Positions 15,842 through 24,968 of a DNA stretch of 64,000 nucleotides are shown in pieces; position 1 is the stretch's first letter, and each line of letters starts with the position of its first letter. Both the position numbers and the translations under genes were made by a program. Below the pieces are notes generated by a model that did no database searches, had not been told where the DNA came from, and saw only the letters and a list, made by a program, of their open reading frames with translations. Origin of the DNA: Nocardia acididurans (GTDB lineage: Bacteria > Actinomycetota > Actinomycetes > Mycobacteriales > Mycobacteriaceae); assembly GCF_016741815.1 (NCBI RefSeq), contig NZ_JAERRJ010000001.1, forward strand, positions 310,001 through 374,000, read 5' to 3'.

Positions 15842-16141
15842 ATGACGACCACCGAGCACCGGGTTCACGCAGGTCACGACCATATCCACGGCCCGTCCTG
15901 CGGTCACGACGCCTTCACCCACGGCGACCACACCGACTACATCCACGACGGCCACATCCACCGCGAGCACGACGGCCACTTCGACGAGTGCGAGACCACC
16001 GGCCACGTCACTCACGACCACGCCGACCACACCCACGGCGCTGATTGCGGCCATGTAGCTGTCCAGCACGGCGACCACGTCGACTACATCCACGACGGCC
16101 ACCGCCACGCCGCCCACGACGGTCACTACGACGACCACTGA
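15842..16141 (+). CDS. Very His/Asp-rich small protein, probable metal-binding
   Basis: 99 residues with 27 His, many Asp and four Cys. It is built from two tandem copies of a module of about 36 residues: each begins H-x-H-G-x-x-CGH and continues with HGDHxDYIHDGHxH and HDGHxD. There is no signal peptide or membrane helix, so it is likely a cytoplasmic zinc, nickel, copper or iron buffer. ATG 15842 is preferred over an ATG ten codons earlier because GGAAG lies just before it. No Zur box was seen upstream. A 22-bp hairpin ends the transcript. It lies 106 bp after the MNIO trio on the same strand. Confidence 0.75.
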   Translation: MTTTEHRVHAGHDHIHGPSCGHDAFTHGDHTDYIHDGHIHREHDGHFDECETTGHVTHDHADHTHGADCGHVAVQHGDHVDYIHDGHRHAAHDGHYDDH

Positions 16142-16147
16142 TCCGGC

Positions 16148-16200
16148 GGATCCGCCCTGTCGTTCCGGCATACTTGTGGCCGGAACGACGGGGCGGATCC
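16148..16200 (+). terminator. Long hairpin after the His-rich gene
   Basis: The two 22-nt arms (16148-16169 and 16179-16200) pair with one G-T wobble and a 9-nt loop. The stem starts 6 bp after the stop codon. It is a strong terminator or mRNA-stabilising stem; no U-tract follows. Confidence 0.7.
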
Positions 16201-16259
16201 GGGCCGCGAAGCGAGCCGGAGCGACGGGTTACGCCGCGCGAGTTCGTGAACGCGAGGAT

Positions 16260-16688
16260 ATGAATATGCCGTTCCTCCGCCATGATCCGCAGCGCGGATT
16301 CCGCGCGAATGCCGCGCCCGCCCTGGGTACCGCGAGTAGGGTGCTGTTCCGATTCACCGTCGCCGGGCGTGAGTTCGTGCTCCGGCAGACCGTCATCGAA
16401 CCGGGTGGCGACAGTGGCTGGCATTTTCACGACGGCACGCTGTGGGTCCTGGTCACCGGAAGCGCCCTCGATCACCCCGGCATGAACTGTGCGCCGGTGG
16501 TCAAGCGCCCGTGGCGGATCTTCCGGGAGCCGCGTGGCCGCGAGCACGCCCACCTGGCCCGCAACAGTGGCCGGAAACCCTTGACACTGACCGTCTTCTA
16601 CGTCAATCCGGCCGGCAGCCCACTGTCCCGTCCGGTCGCCCCGCCACCGTGCGCAGCCGAGCCGAGCAGGAGCGACCCCGACCGCTGA
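16260..16688 (+). CDS. Cupin-domain protein
   Basis: 142 residues. A single cupin barrel is seen: GGDSGWHFHDGTLWVLVTG carries the HxH metal ligands, and REHAHLARNSGRKPLTLTVFYVNP gives the second motif with His. The C-terminal 20 residues are Pro/Ser-rich. Small cupins of this type bind a divalent metal and may be dioxygenases, isomerases or sensors; the substrate is unknown. The ATG at 16260 is chosen over a second ATG at 16266. The next gene starts 14 bp after the stop. Confidence 0.75.
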   Translation: MNMPFLRHDPQRGFRANAAPALGTASRVLFRFTVAGREFVLRQTVIEPGGDSGWHFHDGTLWVLVTGSALDHPGMNCAPVVKRPWRIFREPRGREHAHLARNSGRKPLTLTVFYVNPAGSPLSRPVAPPPCAAEPSRSDPDR

Positions 16689-16702
16689 GGCATGCTGGCC
16701 TG

Positions 16703-17137
16703 ATGATCGAGGTCGTCACGGTAACCACCGAACAGGAACTGTCCGACGCCTACGCCGTCCGCGTGCGGGTTTTCGTGGACGAGCAGGGCGTCCCGGAGGA
16801 AGAGGAGCTCGACGCCCTCGACGCGACCGCCGACCACTTCCTCGCCAGCCTGGACGGCAAGCCCGCCGGAGCCGGTCGCATGATCGTCCGCGACGAGGTG
16901 GGAATCCTCGGCCGCCTGGCCGTACTGAAGGAAGCCCGCGGAACCGGCCTCGGCGTGGCGCTGGTTCGCGCCATCGAGAATCGCGTCCGCGAACGGGGCC
17001 TGGCCACCGTCGAACTGCACTCGCAGACCCACGCCCAGGGTTTCTACGAACGCCTCGGCTACGCGGCCTACGGGGAGATCGGCATGGACGCGGGCATCCC
17101 GCACATCTGGATGCGCAAGGCGCTCGACGGCGACTGA
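16703..17137 (+). CDS. GNAT-family N-acetyltransferase (ElaA-like)
   Basis: 144 residues. AYAVRVRVFVDEQGVPEEEELDALD at the N-terminus is typical of the ElaA/YjcF type, followed by AGAGRMIV, the acetyl-CoA loop KEARGTGLGVALV (about residues 75-87), VELHSQTHAQGFYERLGY and GIPHIWMRK. It acetylates an unknown amine. It probably shares a transcript with the cupin gene 14 bp upstream. It is convergent with the SdpI-like gene, with 4 bp between stops. Confidence 0.88.
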   Translation: MIEVVTVTTEQELSDAYAVRVRVFVDEQGVPEEEELDALDATADHFLASLDGKPAGAGRMIVRDEVGILGRLAVLKEARGTGLGVALVRAIENRVRERGLATVELHSQTHAQGFYERLGYAAYGEIGMDAGIPHIWMRKALDGD

Positions 17138-17141
17138 AAGA

Positions 17142-17549
17142 TCAGTGCGCGGGGGTTTCGCAGGTGCTGCGGAGTGAGCAGCCGCCACAGGCGCTGCCGC
17201 AACCGCCGACGGCGGCGGGGGCCGGGAAGGCCTTCGCCACCGCGTTGCCCGCCGCGGCCGCGCCCGCGCCGAGGGTGAAGACGGCGACCACGACGGCCAG
17301 GGCGGGCACGAGGAGGGCGACGAAGCCGGAGGAGATCAGGGCGACCGCGGCACTGGCGGCCAGCAGGATGCCCGCGACGATCGAGGTCGGGGCGGCGACC
17401 TTGTTTGCTAGCCGGTAGGACTCCTCGGAGCGCATCACGTCGTCGGTGTGCACGCCCACGAAGCGGTTGGGCGGCAGCGTCCCGGTGAATCCGAGTACCC
17501 CGGTGACCACGGCCACCGCCGACAGCGCGAAGAGAATCAAGGCCACCAC
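17142..17549 (-). CDS. SdpI-like membrane protein with Cys-rich C-terminus
   Basis: About 135 residues. The first helix ([21 protein letters not shown]) is followed by [30 protein letters not shown], the conserved SdpI motif, then two further helices near residues 60-100. SdpI of Bacillus gives immunity to a toxic peptide, but most actinomycete relatives are uncharacterised. The last 25 residues contain five Cys ([17 protein letters not shown]), unusual for the family and possibly metal-binding. GTG 17549 is chosen because AGGAG is 5-6 nt upstream; the GTG at 17555 would overlap that site. Confidence 0.75.
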   Translation of the reverse strand: MVALILFALSAVAVVTGVLGFTGTLPPNRFVGVHTDDVMRSEESYRLANKVAAPTSIVAGILLAASAAVALISSGFVALLVPALAVVVAVFTLGAGAAAAGNAVAKAFPAPAAVGGCGSACGGCSLRSTCETPAH

Positions 17550-17778
17550 GATCACTCCTACAAGCTACTGCACCGCCCGGCGGCGACCGACCGGCCCCGC
17601 CCCGCGAAGTGGGCTGCGGCACACCGCGCATCCGCCGCCGGCGGCAACCCGCGCGCGGCGCGCGGGCGACACGACGGCGGTGGGGGTGCGAGGTTCCGAC
17701 CCTTTTTGGGGCCTGGGTGGGCGACGCTTTACCCTGGTGAGCGACCTTATCGGGGATCGGCAAGCAGAAGGCAGGACC

Positions 17779-20646
17779 GTGCAGGACATTCGTGCAACCG
17801 ACACACCCACCGCGGGCGCGGCGGGGGCCAATGATGTCCCGGCACACCGCTACAACGCCGACCTCGCCGGACGCGTCGAGCAGAAGTGGCAGCGGAACTG
17901 GCAGGAGCGCGGCACGTTCTACGCGCCGAATCCGGTCGGCCCGCTGGCCGGTGCCACGCCCGCCGACAAGCTGTTCATCCAGGACATGTTCCCGTACCCG
18001 TCGGGCGCGGGCCTGCACGTCGGGCATCCGCTGGGCTATATCGCCACCGACGTGTTCGCGCGGTACCACCGCATGCACGGCCGAAATGTGCTGCACGCCC
18101 TGGGTTATGACGCCTTCGGCCTGCCCGCCGAGCAGTACGCGGTGCAAACCGGCGCGCACCCGCGCGTGACCACCGAGTCGAATATCGCCACCATGCAGCG
18201 GCAGCTGGATCGTCTGGGCCTGGGCCACGATCGCCGCCGCTCCTTCGCGACCACCGATCCCGAGTACTACCGGTGGACGCAGTGGATCTTCCTGCGCATC
18301 TACAACGCCTGGTTCGACGAGGGCCAGGGCAAGGCCCGGCCGATCACCGAACTGATCAGCGAGTTCGAATCCGGCAAGCGCAGCGACAAGGGCCGCGCCT
18401 GGTCGGAGATGTCCCCCTCCGAGCGCACCACGCTGATCGACTCGTATCGCCTGGTCTACCAGACGGATTCGATGGTCAACTGGTGCCCGGGGCTGGGCAC
18501 GGTGCTGTCCAACGAGGAGGTCACCGCCGACGGCCGCTCCGAGCGCGGCAACTTCCCGGTGTTCCGCAAGCGCCTGTGGCAGTGGATGATGCGCATCACC
18601 GCCTACTCCGACCGCCTGGTCGACGACCTGGACGAGCTGGACTGGCCGGAGAACGTGAAGGCCATGCAGCGCAACTGGATCGGCCGTTCGCGCGGCGCGC
18701 AGGTGCGCTTCGAGGCGGGCAGCGACACCATCGAGGTCTTCACCACCCGCCCCGATACCCTGTTCGGCGCCACCTACGTGGTGCTGGCCCCCGAGCACGA
18801 CCTGGTCGACAAGCTGACCGCCGCCGAATACGCGGCGGGCACCGATGCCCGCTGGATCGGCGAGGGCGGCACGCCGGCGGAAGCCGTTGCGGCCTACCGC
18901 AAGTCGATCGCGGCCAAGTCCGATCTGGAGCGCCAGGAGAGCAAGGAGAAGACCGGCGTCTTCCTGGGCTCCCACGCCACCAATCCGATCAACGGCGCGC
19001 GCCTGCCCATCTTCATCGCCGACTACGTGCTGAGCGGCTACGGCACCGGCGCGATCATGGCCGTCCCCGGTCACGATCAGCGCGACTGGGAGTTCGCCAC
19101 CGCCTTCGGCCTGCCGATCGTGGAAGTCATCGCGGGCGGCGACATCTCGGAGTCCGCCTACTCCGGCGACGGCGCACTGGTGAACTCCGGTTTCCTGGAC
19201 GGCATGGATGTCGAGGCCGCCAAGGCGCGCATCATCACCCAGCTGGAAGCCGACGGCCACGGTTTCGGCAAGATCCAGTACAAGCTGCGCGACTGGCTGT
19301 TCGCCCGCCAGCGCTACTGGGGCGAGCCCTTCCCGATCGTCTACGACGAGGACGGCGCGCCGCACGCCCTGCCCGAATCCATGCTGCCGGTGCTGCTGCC
19401 GGAGATGGAGGACTTCGCCCCGGTCACCTTCGACCCGGACGACGCGAACTCCGAGCCGTCCCCGCCGCTGGCGAAGGCCACCGACTGGGTGCACGTGGAA
19501 CTGGATCTGGGCGACGGCCCCAAGAAGTACCGCCGCGACACCAATGTCATGCCCAACTGGGCGGGCAGCTCCTGGTATCAGCTGCGCTACGCGGATCCGA
19601 CCAATACCGAGGCGTTCTGCGCGCCGGAGAACGAGCAGTACTGGCTGGGCCCGCGCCCGGCCGAGCACGGCCCGAAGGATCCGGGCGGCGTCGATCTGTA
19701 CGTCGGCGGTGTCGAGCACGCGGTGCTGCACCTGCTGTACGCCCGCTTCTGGCAGAAGGTCCTGTTCGACCTGGGTGACGTGTCCGGCTACGAGCCGTAT
19801 CGCCGCCTGTTCAACCAGGGCTACATCCAGGCCTTCGCCTACACCGACGAGCGCGGCGCGTACATCCCGGCCGCCGAGGTCGTCGAGCGCGACGGAAAGT
19901 TCTTCTGGACCAACACCTCCGGCACGGAGATCGAGGTCTTCCAGGAGTACGGCAAGATCGGCAAGTCGCTGAAGAACGCCATCTCCCCCGACGAGATGTG
20001 CGATCTGTACGGCGCGGACACCTTCCGCTTCTACGAGATGTCGATGGGCCCGCTGGACACCTCACGTCCGTGGTCCACCAAGGATGTCGTGGGCGCGCAC
20101 CGCTTCCTGCAGCGGGCCTGGCGGCTGGCGGTGGACGAGGAGTCCGGCGCGATCAAGGTGACCGACGAGGAGCCCACGCCGGAAACCCTGCGCCTGCTGC
20201 ACAAGACGATCGCCGGCGTGGACGACGACTACGCCAACCTGCGCGACAACACCGCGGGCGCGAAGCTGATCGAGCTGACCAACCACCTGACCAAGGCCTA
20301 CCCGGCGGGCGCGCCGCGCTCGGTGGTGGAGCCGCTGGTCCTGATGCTGGCCCCCATGTCCCCGCATATCGCGGAGGAACTGTGGGAGCGCCTGGGCCAC
20401 ACCACCGCCCTGGCCCACGGCCCGTTCCCGGTCGCGGATCCGGCTCTGCTGGTGGCGGATTCGGTCGAGTACCCGATTCAGGTCAACGGCAAGGTCCGCA
20501 GCCGGGTGAGCGTCCCCGCCGACGCCGACCAGGCCGCGGTACAGGCCGCCGCCCTGGCCGACGAGAAGATCGCCGAACTGCTGGGCGGCAAGGACCCGCG
20601 CAAGATCATCGTGGTGCCCGGCCGCCTGGTGAACATCGTCGCCTGA
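17779..20646 (+). CDS. leuS: Leucyl-tRNA synthetase
   Basis: 955 residues, the size of actinobacterial LeuS. The class I HIGH motif is HVGH at residues 80-83 ([15 protein letters not shown]). The CP1 editing domain carries [15 protein letters not shown] and [19 protein letters not shown]. The KMSKS loop reads GKIGKSLKN (about residue 725). The anticodon-binding and C-terminal domains follow, ending [20 protein letters not shown]. It charges tRNA-Leu in the cytoplasm. GTG 17779 is chosen because AAGGCAGGA precedes it and homology begins there; the open frame extends 111 codons further without similarity. No T-box leader was found. Confidence 0.97.
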   Translation: MQDIRATDTPTAGAAGANDVPAHRYNADLAGRVEQKWQRNWQERGTFYAPNPVGPLAGATPADKLFIQDMFPYPSGAGLHVGHPLGYIATDVFARYHRMHGRNVLHALGYDAFGLPAEQYAVQTGAHPRVTTESNIATMQRQLDRLGLGHDRRRSFATTDPEYYRWTQWIFLRIYNAWFDEGQGKARPITELISEFESGKRSDKGRAWSEMSPSERTTLIDSYRLVYQTDSMVNWCPGLGTVLSNEEVTADGRSERGNFPVFRKRLWQWMMRITAYSDRLVDDLDELDWPENVKAMQRNWIGRSRGAQVRFEAGSDTIEVFTTRPDTLFGATYVVLAPEHDLVDKLTAAEYAAGTDARWIGEGGTPAEAVAAYRKSIAAKSDLERQESKEKTGVFLGSHATNPINGARLPIFIADYVLSGYGTGAIMAVPGHDQRDWEFATAFGLPIVEVIAGGDISESAYSGDGALVNSGFLDGMDVEAAKARIITQLEADGHGFGKIQYKLRDWLFARQRYWGEPFPIVYDEDGAPHALPESMLPVLLPEMEDFAPVTFDPDDANSEPSPPLAKATDWVHVELDLGDGPKKYRRDTNVMPNWAGSSWYQLRYADPTNTEAFCAPENEQYWLGPRPAEHGPKDPGGVDLYVGGVEHAVLHLLYARFWQKVLFDLGDVSGYEPYRRLFNQGYIQAFAYTDERGAYIPAAEVVERDGKFFWTNTSGTEIEVFQEYGKIGKSLKNAISPDEMCDLYGADTFRFYEMSMGPLDTSRPWSTKDVVGAHRFLQRAWRLAVDEESGAIKVTDEEPTPETLRLLHKTIAGVDDDYANLRDNTAGAKLIELTNHLTKAYPAGAPRSVVEPLVLMLAPMSPHIAEELWERLGHTTALAHGPFPVADPALLVADSVEYPIQVNGKVRSRVSVPADADQAAVQAAALADEKIAELLGGKDPRKIIVVPGRLVNIVA

Positions 20647-20658
20647 CCCATCCGGCTA

Positions 20659-20708
20659 CGCACCGGCGGAAGATTAGGGCACCCGCCCGATAGTGGTCCG
20701 CCGGTGCG
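20659..20708. terminator. Inverted repeat downstream of leuS
   Basis: CGCACCGGCGGA (20659-20670) pairs perfectly with TCCGCCGGTGCG (20697-20708) across a 26-nt loop. It begins 13 bp after the leuS stop. It could stop leuS transcription, or bind a regulator of the secreted-protein gene that starts 18 bp later. Confidence 0.5.
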
Positions 20709-20726
20709 CGAATTAGCTTCGGAGAC

Positions 20727-21173
20727 ATGAGAAAAGCAGGCACTTTCCTCGGCGCGGCCCTGCTCAGCGCGGCGGCCGTGGTGTCGGGTTCCGGCACCGC
20801 GTCCGCCTCCACCTGGGTCGATCCCGCCGAATACCTGGTCGGCGACACCGTGTATTTCGCGGGCACCATGGGCGGCTGCACGATCAAACCGAACGGTGAT
20901 GTCGGCTGCGATCTGAACGGCACCGGAACCTGGTACTTCATCCCGGTCAAAGATCTCGCCATCGACGTCGCCTTCCTCCCCGCGCACCCCACCTTCGGCG
21001 CTTTCGGCCGCTACTCGCGTCCCGGCGCCAAGGGCATGCCCATGAACGAAACCTCGATGATCAACTACGCGGGCGCCACCTGCGTCAACAGCCCCGCCCC
21101 CGAATACCGCATCACCTGCGACTCCAAGGGCCACGGGTTCTCCTACGGCGTCGGCGGCACCCGCGTCTACTGA
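20727..21173 (+). CDS. Small secreted protein of unknown function
   Basis: 148 residues with a Sec signal peptide: basic start MRKAG, hydrophobic core FLGAALLSAAAVVSG, cleavage after TASAS at about residue 28. The mature part contains four Cys in two likely pairs (GGCTIKPNGDVGC, then ATCVNS and RITC), suggesting disulfide bonds. I do not recognise the family; similar small secreted proteins are common in Nocardia and Mycobacterium. A perfect 11-bp hairpin terminator follows. Confidence 0.75.
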   Translation: MRKAGTFLGAALLSAAAVVSGSGTASASTWVDPAEYLVGDTVYFAGTMGGCTIKPNGDVGCDLNGTGTWYFIPVKDLAIDVAFLPAHPTFGAFGRYSRPGAKGMPMNETSMINYAGATCVNSPAPEYRITCDSKGHGFSYGVGGTRVY

Positions 21174-21196
21174 CCCACACTGCGCGACAACAGAAT

Positions 21197-21230
21197 TCGG
21201 GCCCGGTACGCGGGTACGCACCGGGCCCGA
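21197..21230. terminator. Bidirectional hairpin terminator
   Basis: TCGGGCCCGGT pairs with ACCGGGCCCGA across a 12-nt loop, between the convergent secreted-protein and AurF-like genes. Confidence 0.75.
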
Positions 21231-21237
21231 TCGTTCG

Positions 21238-22203
21238 TCATACAGCGCGGGCCGGTTCGCTGCGGTAGCGGGAGGCGGGGCCGTCGATGCGGCAGATCTT
21301 CCACAGCAGCTTGGCCGGCGGGTTCATCAGTTTCAGTTCTCCGGCGAGCATGCGCACGTCGGCGAAGAAGCCGCGCAGCGTCTTTCGTGCTTCCGGGCTG
21401 CGCCAGAAGACGTCGCGGACCACCCAGCGGGGCACGTCGCAGTCCTGCCGGAATCTGCGGGTGGGTACGGCGATGAGGTCGCAGATGATGCGCATGGTCG
21501 GCGCGAAGACCACGGACAGGATCAGTTTGTGAACGGGTCCGAGTTCGGGCACGTGCTGTTCGAGGTAGCGGTGCGCGAAGCTGATGTGCCGGGCTTCCTC
21601 GGCGACGTGAATGGACATGACGCGCTCGAGCATGGGGTGGGTGCGTTCGCCGCCGCGCAGGACGGTTTTCTGCGCGTGGTCGATGGGTTCCTCACCGGCC
21701 AGCACCATGACGAAGAACCATTCCGGGAAGAAGGACGCCAGGAAGGGCACGAGCGGCCCGACCACCCGGACCCAGGGCCGCATGCCGGGCGTATCCATGC
21801 CCATGCGGTTCACGACCTCCTGGAACATCATGGTGTGGTTGCACTCTTCGACGGCTTCGTGTGTGCAGTACCGGAATTCGGGTGAGCCGTTGGGCAGCGC
21901 GAACACGTACTGCATGAGCCCGCGGATGAGCAGGTTCTCGAATTGCAGGCCGACCTTGGCCACATTGGCCTGTCGCCACATGCCGATGTGGATCTGCCGT
22001 TCCCGCGGCAGGGCCTGGTACCAGGGGTGGGCGCCGAACGGGTCGGTGGGCGGCAGGATCCAGCGGTCGTCGTCACGCCGTACCGCGAAGTCCGGATGGT
22101 CCCAGTCGATGTCGATGTACGGGTCGAAGCGCTTGTGCACGGATCCGTACGAGAGGGTGCTCAGCGTTTCGGTGTAGTCGTCGGAGGGCGTGAGTGCCTT
22201 CAT
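21238..22203 (-). CDS. AurF-like diiron oxygenase
   Basis: 321 residues. Two EExxH motifs supply the diiron site: E119-E120-C-N-H123 and E202-E203-A-R-H206, with further carboxylates near E90 and E171. This is the p-aminobenzoate N-oxygenase (AurF) family, which oxidises amines or hydroxylates small molecules with O2. No nitro-compound pathway is evident nearby, so the substrate is unknown; many mycobacterial members are lipid- or redox-related. ATG 22203 follows GGGAGAA. Two near-identical palindromes upstream and a TetR gene on the same strand point to dedicated repression. Confidence 0.85.
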   Translation of the reverse strand: MKALTPSDDYTETLSTLSYGSVHKRFDPYIDIDWDHPDFAVRRDDDRWILPPTDPFGAHPWYQALPRERQIHIGMWRQANVAKVGLQFENLLIRGLMQYVFALPNGSPEFRYCTHEAVEECNHTMMFQEVVNRMGMDTPGMRPWVRVVGPLVPFLASFFPEWFFVMVLAGEEPIDHAQKTVLRGGERTHPMLERVMSIHVAEEARHISFAHRYLEQHVPELGPVHKLILSVVFAPTMRIICDLIAVPTRRFRQDCDVPRWVVRDVFWRSPEARKTLRGFFADVRMLAGELKLMNPPAKLLWKICRIDGPASRYRSEPARAV

Positions 22204-22226
22204 CAGGTTCTCCCTAACCTTTGATC

Positions 22227-22241
22227 GCGACATCATGTCGC
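22227..22241. promoter_or_regulatory. Operator palindrome 1 upstream of the AurF-like gene
   Basis: GCGACAT-C-ATGTCGC is a perfect 7-1-7 inverted repeat starting 24 bp before the ATG. A near copy lies 62 bp further upstream. It is the likely binding site of the adjacent TetR regulator. Confidence 0.7.
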
Positions 22242-22288
22242 ACTCATGCCGAAGGTACAGCTGTGGACATGCGAAAACAAGGGTGATC

Positions 22289-22303
22289 GCGACACGATGT
22301 CGC
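22289..22303. promoter_or_regulatory. Operator palindrome 2 upstream of the AurF-like gene
   Basis: GCGACAC-G-ATGTCGC, one mismatch from perfect symmetry. It shares the flanks TGATCGCGACA and ATGTCGCA with copy 1. It lies 22 bp after the TetR stop codon. The 62-bp spacing places the two sites close to six helical turns apart. Confidence 0.65.
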
Positions 22304-22324
22304 AAACAAAGGGATACCTGGAGA

Positions 22325-23032
22325 TCAGGCGTCGAATCGGGCGGGCGGCGCGGCCAGCAGTTCCGCGATGGGCAGGTTCGGATCGACGACGAAGCCCCGG
22401 CTGCGCGCGTGCCCGTCCACCAGGTACCAGATCGAGTCGGTGAGCACCCGCGTCACCTCGGCCGCGTCCAGACCCGGCGGCCTGGTGTCGAGCCAGCGGG
22501 TCACCGCCCCGTCGACCAGCGAGACGATCCCGAAGGAGGCGGCGTCGATACCCGCGTGCTCCAGATCCACCACCGCCGCCGCCATCGTGAACAGATCCGA
22601 AACACGCTGCCCGATAGCGGCTTTCGTGCCCGTCACGACGGCTCTGCCCGCGAGGTCACCGCTGCCGGGCCCGCGTTCGACCCAGTCGTGCAGCCGGGCG
22701 TGCACCGACACCCACCCCACATAGGTATCGACGATCCGGAAGACGGTGTCCCACAGGCTTTCCGCCGGATCGAAGTCCGGCATCACCAGCTCGACCACGC
22801 TGTCCACCGCGAACTCGCGGGTTTTGGCGTCCAGATCCCCGCGGTCACTGAAATGCCGGTACACGACCGATCGCTTCAGCCCGGCACGGTCGGCGATCAA
22901 CTGCAGCGGGATGTCCGCGCCCGGCTCGGATTCCTCGATCAGCTCGATGTACGCGGCGATGACGGCGCGACGGCGTTCGGCATTGTGATCGCCCCAGCGA
23001 CCACCCGCCACTTCCGCCCTGTCCACAGCCAT
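22325..23032 (-). CDS. TetR-family transcriptional regulator
   Basis: 235 residues. The N-terminal HTH is clear: RRAVIAAYIELIEES, then PLQLIADRAGLKRSVVYRHFSDRGDLDAKTREF. A ligand domain of about 170 residues follows, with LVDGAVTRWLDTRPPG near the C-terminus. A second possible ATG lies four codons upstream at 23044. It is transcribed toward the AurF-like gene, but that gene has its own promoter with two palindromes, so this protein probably represses the diiron enzyme until an inducer binds. Confidence 0.88.
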   Translation of the reverse strand: MAVDRAEVAGGRWGDHNAERRRAVIAAYIELIEESEPGADIPLQLIADRAGLKRSVVYRHFSDRGDLDAKTREFAVDSVVELVMPDFDPAESLWDTVFRIVDTYVGWVSVHARLHDWVERGPGSGDLAGRAVVTGTKAAIGQRVSDLFTMAAAVVDLEHAGIDAASFGIVSLVDGAVTRWLDTRPPGLDAAEVTRVLTDSIWYLVDGHARSRGFVVDPNLPIAELLAAPPARFDA

Positions 23033-23073
23033 GGGATAGAGCATTCCATGCCCGCGCGACCGGGTGTATCCGG

Positions 23074-23895
23074 CTAGGCGGGCGGCAGCAGGACGTCGTT
23101 GAGCGTCACCATCGACAGGTTGCGTTCCCGGATGATGTCGGCGAGCTGGTCGTAGCAGTGCGTGACCGCCGGGGCGTTGGCGTGCCCGATGACGATGGTC
23201 TGCGGGTTGAAATACTCTCTCGCGCACTGCAACAGGTATTCCTCGGTGATGACGCCGGAGTCCGAGAGCGAGCCGTACCACATGGTCGGCACCGTGTACC
23301 CCTGATCGGCGGCGATCTTGTCCACCGTGCCGTTGTGCCTGCCGAACGGCGGACGGAAATACGGTGTGCCGTCCACGCCGAAGTTGTTGCGCAGGAAGGT
23401 CTTCGAACGGCTCAGCTGATCCGCGACGGCCGCCGAGGAGATCGCCGTCAGGTCGGCGTGATCCCAGGTGTGGTTGGCCAGCTGGATCTGACCCGAGTCC
23501 ACCAGCGGCCGCAGCGCATCGCGGTGCGTGGTCCACGAGTCGTAGTACGCGGTCACGAAGAAGGTGAAGCGCGCGCCGGTGTCCTTCGCGAACTTGATGT
23601 ACGCACCGACCACCTCGGGGCTCGCCCCGTCGTCGACGGTGAGCGCCATGCTGTTGCCCGCACCCGGCAGCGCGGTGATGGTGCCGGCGGGAATGCGGGT
23701 CTTCGGACCGGTCGGCGGCGCGGGCAGCGACTTCGCGCCGGCGCCCGAACCCGACGGGAAGTTGTCCGGCAGCCCGAACGGCTGGCCGCCGCCGGAGCCG
23801 CTCTCCAGCGGATCGCTGTGCGCCTGGCTGCAACCGGTCAATACCGCCGCGGTGCCGGCCGCGAGCAGGGTGAGCAGACCTCTTCTGTCCATCAT
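23074..23895 (-). CDS. Polysaccharide deacetylase (NodB domain) lipoprotein
   Basis: 273 residues. A lipoprotein signal (MMDRRGLLTLLAAGTAAVLTGC) has its lipobox Cys at residue 22. A Ser/Gly/Pro-rich linker precedes the NodB domain from about residue 80: TVDDG (motif 1, Val in place of the common Phe), NHTWDH (motif 2, two metal His), RPPFGRHN (motif 3) and IVIGHAN (late motif). It would remove acetyl groups from a cell-wall polysaccharide or peptidoglycan outside the cell, anchored in the membrane. Confidence 0.88.
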   Translation of the reverse strand: MMDRRGLLTLLAAGTAAVLTGCSQAHSDPLESGSGGGQPFGLPDNFPSGSGAGAKSLPAPPTGPKTRIPAGTITALPGAGNSMALTVDDGASPEVVGAYIKFAKDTGARFTFFVTAYYDSWTTHRDALRPLVDSGQIQLANHTWDHADLTAISSAAVADQLSRSKTFLRNNFGVDGTPYFRPPFGRHNGTVDKIAADQGYTVPTMWYGSLSDSGVITEEYLLQCAREYFNPQTIVIGHANAPAVTHCYDQLADIIRERNLSMVTLNDVLLPPA

Positions 23896-23957
23896 GGGTG
23901 TCGTTCACTCCGAATAGGCGACGTGCTGCCGGAGAAGATCGTAATTGCGCGCGGCGG

Positions 23958-24662
23958 TCAGCGGGGGATGGGACGCAGCACAATCTCGGTGGGGTGGGCG
24001 TCACGCGGCGTCTCCACCGCGTTGCGGACGGCGCGGGCCACGGTGCCGGCGGTGAGGAATTCATCCGGCTGGTAGTCGCGCTGTTCGTCGGCGACGATGG
24101 CGCGCTGCATATCGGTGTCGATGCGGCCGGGGTGCACGGAGGTGACGCGCAGGCTCGGCTCCTCCAGGCGCAGCGCGTCGGCGAAGGCGCGCAGACCGAA
24201 TTTGCTGGCCGCGTACACGCCCCACCCGGCGTTGGCGCGCAGTCCCGCACCCGAATTGATCAGCACCACATGGCCGTTGGCGGCGCGCAGGGCGGGCAGC
24301 AGCAGGCGTGTCAGCTCCGACACGGCTATCAGGTTGGCTTCCAAGGTATTCCGCCACTGTTCGACGGTGGAATCCGCTATGGTGCCCAGGTCGGCGATCC
24401 CGGCATTGTGCACCAACACGTCCAATCGGTCGATCGGCTCGACCGCGCGGGCCACCGCCGCGTAGTCGGTCAGCTCCACCGGCCACCCTGTGGCACCGGG
24501 CAATTCACCCAGAATCGGGTCGAGCGCCTCCGGTGTGCGCGCCCCCAGCAGCAGGCGATGCGAAGGCGCGAGTTCCCGCGCGATGGCGGCCCCGAGACCA
24601 CGGCTCGCACCCGTGACGAGCGCGGTGGGTGCAACGTTGCTGGACTCCGCGGAATTCGGCAT
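23958..24662 (-). CDS. Short-chain dehydrogenase/reductase (SDR)
   Basis: 234 residues with classical SDR motifs: TGASRGLG (residues 17-24), VHNAG, INSGAG with the catalytic Ser, and YAASK (Tyr and Lys of the active site) followed by VHPGRIDTDM. ARTP after strand 2 suggests NADP(H). The substrate is unknown. The ATG at 24662 is inside a GTGATCAC palindrome region; the frame stays open upstream without similarity. Confidence 0.9.
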   Translation of the reverse strand: MPNSAESSNVAPTALVTGASRGLGAAIARELAPSHRLLLGARTPEALDPILGELPGATGWPVELTDYAAVARAVEPIDRLDVLVHNAGIADLGTIADSTVEQWRNTLEANLIAVSELTRLLLPALRAANGHVVLINSGAGLRANAGWGVYAASKFGLRAFADALRLEEPSLRVTSVHPGRIDTDMQRAIVADEQRDYQPDEFLTAGTVARAVRNAVETPRDAHPTEIVLRPIPR

Positions 24663-24968
24663 GTGATCACCGTAACCGGGCGCGGTATCGCGGCGATGCT
24701 CCGGGCGAGGCACGTACGTGGTTATCGACACAGCGGATTCACGAAGAAGGCGAACAGAGTGCGATCTGGCGACCAGGAGCCGTCCCCCAGCTACACCGAG
24801 CCCTCCACCTGCGAGACACACCACGGTCTCGCCACGCCGCACCCGTTACCCACCGACCCGCTGACCGCGGGCGGCTATGCCGGAACCGTCTCCACCATGC
24901 CGATCATCACGCGGTCCACCAGCCGTGCCCAGCGCGCGTACCTTCCGGTTCCGGCGCAAAATAGGGCG
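24663..24968. other. 306-bp intergenic region between SDR and ggh
   Basis: There is no convincing gene. It holds the divergent promoters of the SDR and glucosylglycerate hydrolase genes. Two palindromes are visible, GTGATCAC at 24664-24671 and CACGTACGTG at 24711-24720; the latter is a plausible operator. The ggh frame is open through the last part, but that stretch has no resemblance to the enzyme. Confidence 0.6.

Noticed and set aside
17446..17778. N-terminal extension of LeuS by 111 codons
   Set aside because: The extension overlaps the SdpI-like gene and has no LeuS homology. GTG 17779 has a ribosome-binding site and the usual N-terminus.
17556..17778. T-box leader for leuS
   Set aside because: No T-box consensus, specifier-loop pattern or antiterminator was found.
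17068..19731. Very long antisense open frame opposite leuS
   Set aside because: High-GC codon bias leaves the opposite strand open. The translated sequence is low in normal protein features, and leuS motifs are complete on the plus strand.
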